Shown: positions 57,354 through 64,000 of the stretch, piece by piece
Layout: each line of letters starts with the position of its first letter
Numbering within the stretch: position 1 is the first letter of the stretch
DNA from: Branchiostoma lanceolatum
Taxonomy: Eukaryota > Chordata > Leptocardii > Amphioxiformes > Branchiostomatidae
Length of the DNA stretch: 64,000 bases
Direction of reading: 5' to 3'
Assembly (NCBI RefSeq): GCF_035083965.1
Contig: NC_089736.1
Coordinates: forward strand, 7,753,501 to 7,817,500
Position numbers and translations under genes: made by a program
Notes under the pieces: generated by a model
Database searches by the model: none
Seen by the model: the letters and a program-made list of their open reading frames with translations, nothing else
What the model was told of the DNA's origin: nothing

Positions 57354-60300
57354 TCATTCTGTTGCATCCTCTTCAATCACAGACGGTCGGTTGGTCTCGT
57401 TTGTGGCGGAAAATGCAGCGAGGCTCGGTCGGAATGTGGACTTTTCGTCTGCACCGGCTGATCCTGCTTCTTTAGTCTCCGCCCCCACAGGCTGAGGACA
57501 CAATGTATGAAATATAAGGAAATACACATGTCAGACATGTTCTAAGCCTAACACTTTCGGTCGATCTATTTTGCCACCTTTCTTTTTGCGACCCACTCAC
57601 AGAAGCATATGCACAAGCCTTGTTACACGACTCGTGAATGTACGATCATAGCAAACGATATATAATATGATAATATACAATAAAAAGTACTGTTCAATGA
57701 ATGAAAATTCCCTGCGACATTACCGTGAAACTGTACGTGTTCCCGTCAATCTCAATCCTACTGAGTCGGACGGACGGGCCCAGGCCGGTGGACGGACGGC
57801 CATACGTGACGTCATCCATCCACAGGTCGGACTGGGAGGCTCTGTGGGGGAGAACAAACAGTATTGCATCATCGTGCTCTGGGACGTCATATTGGTGCGG
57901 TTTGTATTTGAGGGAATTAAATTTCAAACATAATCACTGTTTTGTGTGAACACTTTTAGATACCTTCGACTGTTCCTGGACTTTTCCATACTTACTGATT
58001 TGGTTCGGAAGATCTTTAAATGTCCGAAAACGCTCGAGCTACATGAATGGATAGAGGCACCAATATGGCGGCGGACGCATCAATGACGTCACCTGAATGT
58101 ACTAACCGCCATCCTCGATCTCAGCTTTGAAAGAGACTCGATGTCACAATTGTTCTACCTTGTTGTGAACTAAAACTATCTTTTGGATATCCGGTTCTCT
58201 AGCATTACAGTAATCAGCTTATGATTCTCTCTGGTAAGGAAACCGATGAAAGCAAACACAGGAAGGACTTCTATAAACTCACACATGGGTTGACATTTCT
58301 TCCTGTTGTCGTTTTCTTCTCCACAAGACGATGGGCACAGCGATCAACACCAGGAGAGCGCATGCGCATCCAACGCCAATGCCGATCATTGCTCCCATGG
58401 AAAGTCCTCCTGTTAATGACAAAGGGTATTTTCATGGCAAATCAACATGGAATTGATTATTCATCTTATTATGGAAATCCCAGAGTGATACAATATTCTA
58501 GTTATGGATAGCGGCAGTTCAGACTCACCAGGCTTGGGCGTGGGTGCCGCTATTGATACATTAGGCGAACTTGACACCTCTCTCGATGTAGAAGTCTGTA
58601 CTTCTGGTGTAGATGCTTCAGACACAGCAGCGCTGCTTTGCTCCTCGGGTGTTCTTGATGCTGCTGTAGGCTGAGAACTTGACATTGTAGTTGAAGATGA
58701 CTGCTGGCCCATCGGGGTGGTCGGGGTGCTCAGGGGCTGTGACGTCGGTGTTGCAGGGGAACTACCAGGTGTCACTATGGTAATCGAGACCATAGATGCG
58801 GTTGAACTCCCAGGTATCATGGCAACCGTCGAGTTTCCGGGAGTCATAGCAACAGTGGAACTCCCAGGTGCCATGGCAACCGTAGAATTTCCAGGCATCA
58901 TGGCAACTGTGGAACTCCCTGCTGTCATGGCAACCATAGATGATGGTTTCTCTGACGTCGAGGAATTTGTCGTTCTATCACCCATTCTGGTTGTCGTGAC
59001 ATTGACAGATATTAATGCCGTTGTTGTGTTAGCCTTGCTGCTAGTGACGTCGTTGGTAATGTTGGTGACGTCAGCAAAACCGGGGCTTGCTGTGTTTGAC
59101 GGTGTTGCACCCGAACTAACCATAACCTGCTGTGACGTTTTCATCGAAGTTGACATTGTTGTGCCTCTTGTCGTGGCGTTCGTGACGTCAGAAACAGAAA
59201 ATGTCAGGTTCATCGTCTGCATCGTCATGGTAACGGGAGCTGGAGTAGTACTGCTACCATTGGTTACCGTCTGGGCTGACGTCATTTGGCTGGTGATATT
59301 CTGGGCACGAGAGTCTGGGAAGAACACAAGAGACAGAATCTTTATCATTTTAATCTGACAGTATCCCTACCTAAGTTACACGAGTATCCGCTGTGGTACA
59401 GCTAGGCTCAGTCATGTTTGGAACCGCACGCTTGCCTATGCGCCATCTAGCGGCAAGACGTAGTACTTACAGTCCATTTTGACCCCAAAATGAAGGTAGA
59501 TGAGGTATTACCGAAACATTAACATGTATTATACATGTTGTGTTATGATAACCCTATTTCCCCCTCAAAATCATCAAAATCCACAAAGAATTGTTAGAGA
59601 AACCACAACACCATTCGAGGAGGTAGACAGTTACAACTCGGCACTCCAAGTTGGACAACTGGATATGTATTTTGGGCAGGTTAGTTCTGTATCCGCGGGA
59701 CATATGACGTGTGAAATAGGTCAGAGAAAGAATGGGAATTCCCAACGAGGTCTTGTACGCGGATAATAATAGATAATTGTGTTCCGGGGAACTCCACTTC
59801 CTCGTTATAGCTATGAAACACTGTATGTGTACAGCTTCGATATTATAGCTACGGCGGAAGCAGAATTTTGCGGCGGAACTATACAAATATATGTCTAAAA
59901 ATCACAAATAAACAGGTTAAGTCAAGAGCTTCCTACTCAAGTATACTAGTACTTAAGCCCCGCATATCGCATTGCATTGATCACTTTGTGATTGTCAAGG
60001 CATTACAACACTTGGATATTTTGTAATTACGCGTTACGTTTGAGTAGCCAACATGTGGCTCGGACGCTGGCGTACTGAGGTGCAAAATGGTTGTTGAATT
60101 CTAGATCAATCCGTTACAGACTGTTCTTGAACCGCAAGCGTTTATGATTAAACTTCTTAATTTTATAATGCAACATGTTGATAGTTCCCGTGACCTCAAG
60201 AAACAAATCTTGCTTTTCAGCCAACAAGTGTACGACCAATACCCACGCATCTCAACATTACAAAGGTAACATTTGTCTCGGGTTTCATTTCCGGGTTCGG

Positions 60301-60823
60301 TCTTAAAACCTGTCCCTCAAAATCTACACGGTTAAACTCCTGTTGTGGTTTTACGAACATGTCACAACGTTGTGTACTTATTACTGATTACCAAGGACAT
60401 AATGTCCTTGTGATTACTTAGCATGAAGTACATTGATACCAGAGTTCTGTCTATCACATTATCAATGCGTATGTTAAGGAATTGTTTGGGGGCGTTGAGA
60501 AATGTAGTCAAGTTGCATATCATATACATGTACTACTAGTACTACCCAAATACCTGTACATGTAAGTTCTGGCTTCTATGTAGCAGGTATCATAACTTGG
60601 TACGCGTTTTACGTCCGAAAATATATGAATTCCTTAGAATACTGCCCCAGTACATGAAACGTTGTGTACTACGTTGTTGACCTTTGATTTGACAGGTGTA
60701 CAATTCAACGAACAAGTTTAGACACTTACCTTTAACATGTACGGCCAGAAGCAACAAGCCAAGAACTGTCCACATTTTAACAGTCTGCATGACGAAGGGT
60801 TCCTCAAACGAAACCCTGTTCAC
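57354..60823 (-). CDS. small mucin-like single-pass membrane protein, five exons
   Basis: Minus-strand exons 60730-60790 (ATG at 60790; an in-frame ATG at 60823 would add 11 residues), 58529-59314, 58283-58409, 57724-57841 and 57354-57491 join in phase to about 409 aa. A signal peptide (TVLGLLLLAVHVK) precedes about 260 residues rich in Ser/Thr with many N-x-S/T sequons and a 9-aa repeat STVAMxPGN (about 58799-58935). One TM helix (289-312, GIGVGCACALLVLIAVPIVL) is followed by WRRKRQQ and a tail of about 95 residues containing DLWMDDVTYG and ending EEDATE. There is no SEA or EGF module. Heavily O-glycosylated surface protein of the mucin/sialomucin type is the best description; no ortholog is recognised. 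It is convergent with the large mucin 1 kb away. Confidence 0.82.
58799..58935 (-). repeat. 27-bp coding tandem repeat, five copies
   Basis: Units encode STVAMMPGN, STVAMAPGS, STVAMTPGN, STVAMIPGS and flanking variants. A dense Ser/Thr/Pro pattern with alternating NS sequons is typical of mucin stalks. Confidence 0.85.
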
Positions 60824-61985
60824 TGTTCCTTGTCCGTAAGTAAGATTTGACCCCCGTCTGCAAGTGTTTCAGCGCCAATGTAACTACGAGCCACCGCCTA
60901 GCAATATGTTGTTGGCCGAAATCTGTTTGTAAATGCAGAACCGAACCTTGGACCGAACGTACACAAGTGAAAACCACGCGGTGTAATATTAACACTGACA
61001 ACAAAAGAATGATAACGTATACATTACAACATAGCAGCACGACCAAAGTCAGTTTGAGTAATGCCTGTCTGACAACTTTTTGAGGTTATAAACTCGGATG
61101 CGGGTCAATGCCCAATTTTTGTGCGTCACTCAGCAAATTTAGAGGAAGGGGAAGTTTTGAAATCTGATAGTTATAGAACGGAACTACTTATGCAAATCAC
61201 GTTTGGGAAAAAATCGCAGACATATCGTGGTCAAAACAAAATTCTATACAAACTTTTTAAAATGAATTTTCGATTGTTGTACCCAACACACACAAAACGC
61301 CTCCGAGGCATGTTATGACTGAGCTGATTGTGCCATCGACAACCCAACACAACAATCCTCCTTTGTCATACAACTCGGGCGTCAGTTGCTTCATTGCTAA
61401 TTCATACAGTCCTATAACAATGAACCTGCACTTGTACAGCGGATGCTGTCTGAAACGTCTGTTTCAAAATTTTATCCAGTTGCTTGAGTAACTATTTTTG
61501 GCGTAATGAACCTGACATTACAAACTTTCAGTTAATGTCCCGTATTTACACCATTGTACAAGTGTGGATTGATACAGGGTCAGAAACCGTACAAGTACAG
61601 AGTCCAATAATATACTGCAGGACAACATGTAGGACTTTGGCCTCCAGCTCTCAACCATGTAAATAGACTTTGCGCTCCTGAAGCGCTTCCTCATAGCCTC
61701 AAACCAGGGTTCCTAAACGTACTCATTGTAACAGTGATTTAGGGTTCTTGATGTAGAACAATTCATCAATGTAGACCTGCCCACGTTTATAAAATGCCAG
61801 TTTGTGTTCTAAAACAGAGGCTATAGTACAAAGATAGCCTGATGCCTGGAAGCCAGCCTATCATTCCAACATACCCATTGTCTACAGACCTATTCATGAA
61901 TCCCATTGCAGGCTGGGAGATGCAGGGCACTATAGGAAGGGTAGCTCAGAATGCAAATGTCATTAGAAAGTACGATGTCCATAAC

Positions 61986-62089
61986 CTCCAAGCAGATCTA
62001 CGGGGGCAAGACAGTATCAAATTAGAGGGCCAAAACACAACCCAACTGGCCCCGTTTGATACTGTCTTGCTGGGTAGATCTGCTTGGAG
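61986..62089. repeat. 104-bp hairpin with 35-bp arms
   Basis: ctccaagcagatctac and caagacagtatcaaa on the left pair with tttgatactgtcttg and gtagatctgcttggag on the right, with a loop of about 32 nt. It looks like a short foldback element. The word ctccaagcagat also marks the hinge ends of the giant palindrome. Confidence 0.8.
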
Positions 62090-62654
62090 ATTACATCGCA
62101 GTCCTGTCTGTTATGGTAATAACTCTCGTTTGCCCAGAGAAACCCACAGTGCCCCATGTCTCCACACATGTAGTAGGATCCATAAAACGGTCTATGGTGT
62201 TTGCACCCTATAGTACATTCCAAAGACATGAACTGTAGTGATCCCATAGTCTGCCCTATGCTTGGAGATTGCTTCTGCTCTCATTTCAAGGTCTTGGCCA
62301 CCTTCATGACACCAACTCACTCTGGATGGCGCGTTAATATAAGTTGCATTAACTTGAGTGCGTTGCCATCTTGTCTGTATTTGTGATTATGTTGTTTGAT
62401 TAAAAAAAAAACTCACTCTTGTGTATTTGCTGTTGTTTTCAATCGGGCAAAACTTTTTTGTGTCAACTTGTCTCTGGGGCTAGCTTGTGCGATTACTACA
62501 GTAATCTGTCTAAAGGAGCAGGATATCAAGGCTTTCTGTTGGCAAACAAGCCATTGCCGAGAAGAAGTTTAATTACTCTACTTGATTTGTTTCTTTAGTT
62601 TGACATACTGTTACAGATACTGTACAACGAACTTATAGGGGGAGGGTGTTGGTC

Positions 62655-62715
62655 GCATCGTTTTGGGGTTTCCATGTCATCCACATAATTGAATCAACAT
62701 GGCCTTATATACAAG
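62655..62715. repeat. dispersed repeat copy, shared with 14.0 kb
   Basis: Same ordered words (ttttggggtttcc, atcaacatggcc) as at 14016-14085, same strand. Confidence 0.5.
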
Positions 62716-62789
62716 TTGAGCAACATAATTTAAAGGCATTGACAGCAGGTGTCAACACCAGGAAAGAATGCACAGTCCAGTTGATCTGA

Positions 62790-62812
62790 TGTTACAGGTT
62801 TATTGTGTTTAT
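62790..62812 (-). terminator. polyadenylation signals of RPS26
   Basis: On the minus strand two AATAAA words occur within 20 bp, about 45-60 bp after the RPS26 stop codon, consistent with the very short 3'UTR of ribosomal protein genes. Confidence 0.7.
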
Positions 62813-62851
62813 TCCTGTGTTATCTGCTGGGACATGTAGACAGCCTCCGCT

Positions 62852-63716
62852 CTAAGTCCTGGGGGGTCCGCCGCCACCACCTCCTTGCCCACCACCACCT
62901 GGGCCACCACCGCCGCCCTGGCCACCTTGGCCGCCTGGACCTCTCTGGCCCATCTGTAAAATAGACAAAGGGGATGAGTTGGGGTAGAAATACAAAATCA
63001 CAAGTTGTGTGAACATCCATTTCCAAAATCATATCCTTTGCGTAACTGCTTATTACATGGATGTCTAACCTTCATTGATGTATGCATGAACATTCCGTTG
63101 TGAGTGGAAATGGTATGAACAATGTCATGAAAGTAGGTTTCACCAGCACTTGCTTGCATCAGTTTTGTAAGGCCTTTCTACCATCTTTGTTGACTGTCCC
63201 ACTAATATATTACTCACTGAACAATACATCTTTTAGAATATTTGTCAATCAAAGATGGATTTCTTTTAGACAATCAAGAGAAGACAATACAAATATGTCA
63301 ATCCACTTCTGCCAAAAACCTAGGACACACACATGAACATTCCATGCACATGCTCTAGTTAAGGTCTGGTCATATTTGTTTCACAATTCTATTGTTGTAG
63401 GATTTTTAGAAAGGACAAACTGTCAACAGTTATCTACTGCAACCTTTTTTAGAACAAGACAGCTGAATTTTGTATGACACAGCCAAGAATGACCTTAATT
63501 TACATTGTAAACCTATTATACAACATGTGGCCAGGCATCAAATTATAAATCCAGACTGTGGACTAATCAGTGGTTTACTCACTCCTGGTGGGCGGAACCT
63601 GGGTGGGGGGGTGCGGTCCTTACGAGCCTCGCGTGACCGGTTCCTCACCACCTTGCTATGGATGGCGCAGCTCACACAGTAGTGGAGCTTGGCATACAGC
63701 TTGGGGAGGGCGTACA
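62852..63716 (-). CDS. RPS26: ribosomal protein S26 (eS26), last two coding exons, 5' part beyond window
   Basis: Component of the small ribosomal subunit near the mRNA exit channel. Exon 63583-63716 encodes [20 protein letters not shown] and on through [20 protein letters not shown], nearly identical to vertebrate and insect eS26, including the zinc-ribbon pair C-V-S-C. It then splices (donor gtgagt, acceptor tctattttacag) to 62852-62953, which encodes a 33-residue tail of mostly Gly with Gln/Pro ([12 protein letters not shown]...) ending GPPRT. Vertebrate eS26 ends instead in a short Ala/Pro tail, so this glycine-rich extension is unusual. The N-terminal exons (about 70 residues) lie beyond the right edge. 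The rest of the window (63717-64000) is intron. Confidence 0.9.
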
Positions 63717-64000
63717 CTGGGGAAGGATAGAAGATCAGCCATTAGTAAAACAGATGATATGCTTCACATGCAACATAAGTTACATCTCACAACACAATTT
63801 GGACCCTAGAAAACACAGGAAGGAAAAACAATGTCGAACATTTCCCCAGGCAACTTCTGAAGGGTGCACACTAGATGATGGGAGACCAACAATTGCTAAA
63901 AGTAAAACATATCTTTCACAAACAGTAGACAGAAATTATGGCCCAGAAAATAAAACTCTTTTAACAAAACACTGTAGAGACACCTTGGACACTGGAGAAC

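Larger units (their letters stand above)
60824..62789. other. intergenic DNA between the small mucin and RPS26
   Basis: No gene supported. Contains a hairpin at 61986-62089 and a dispersed repeat at 62655-62715 shared with 14016-14085. Confidence 0.45.

Noticed and set aside
58717-59358. 213-codon plus-strand frame, Val-rich
   Set aside because: Antisense to exon 2 of the small mucin, which has consistent splicing, a signal peptide exon and a TM exon.

Overview
The window looks like nuclear DNA of a lancelet (amphioxus, Branchiostoma). It has compact intron-rich animal genes with GT-AG introns, chordate-type families (an orexin/hypocretin-like peptide, a Ly6/uPAR protein, SEA/EGF mucin, sphingosine-1-phosphate lyase, RPS26), and intergenic DNA full of short inverted-repeat elements, tRNA-derived SINEs and microsatellites. 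The species assignment is inference from this gene content; all gene models were read by hand from splice signals and reading phase.

Layout. 1-5.4 kb: a minus-strand orexin-type neuropeptide precursor, with the peptide exon at 5185-5448 and two proposed 3' exons at 3167-3234 and 1201-1313. 5.5-14.8 kb: no convincing gene, only repeats and a tRNA-derived SINE. 14.8-16.3 kb: a three-exon GPI-anchored Ly6/uPAR protein (+). 18.1-27.0 kb: a complete twelve-exon sphingosine-1-phosphate lyase gene, SGPL1 (+). About 27.5-41.07 kb: a very large imperfect palindrome of two arms of about 6.5-7 kb around a hinge of about 100 bp near 34.0 kb. The arms carry part of the SGPL1 3'UTR region and the 3' exons of an unrecognised gene, decayed differently in each arm. 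Each arm also has its own insertion (a perfect 113-bp hairpin in arm 1, a 522-bp foldback in arm 2). 42.4-45.0 kb: an intronless leucine-rich-repeat membrane receptor of 872 aa with a tyrosine-motif cytoplasmic tail (+). 48.0-56.3 kb: an eleven-exon transmembrane mucin of about 1645 aa with 72-bp coding tandem repeats, an autoproteolytic-type SEA domain, an EGF-like domain and a TM segment (+). 57.35-60.8 kb: a second, smaller S/T-rich mucin-like TM protein of five exons on the minus strand, convergent with the first. 62.85 kb to the end: the last two coding exons of ribosomal protein S26 on the minus strand, with an unusual glycine-rich C-terminus; its 5' part lies beyond the window.

The genes do not form an operon or a single pathway. 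The two convergent mucin-type membrane proteins may be functionally related (epithelial surface). The LRR receptor and Ly6 protein are also cell-surface proteins, while SGPL1 and RPS26 are housekeeping. The most unusual structure is the nested palindrome at 27.5-41 kb; the most striking gene is the orexin-like precursor.
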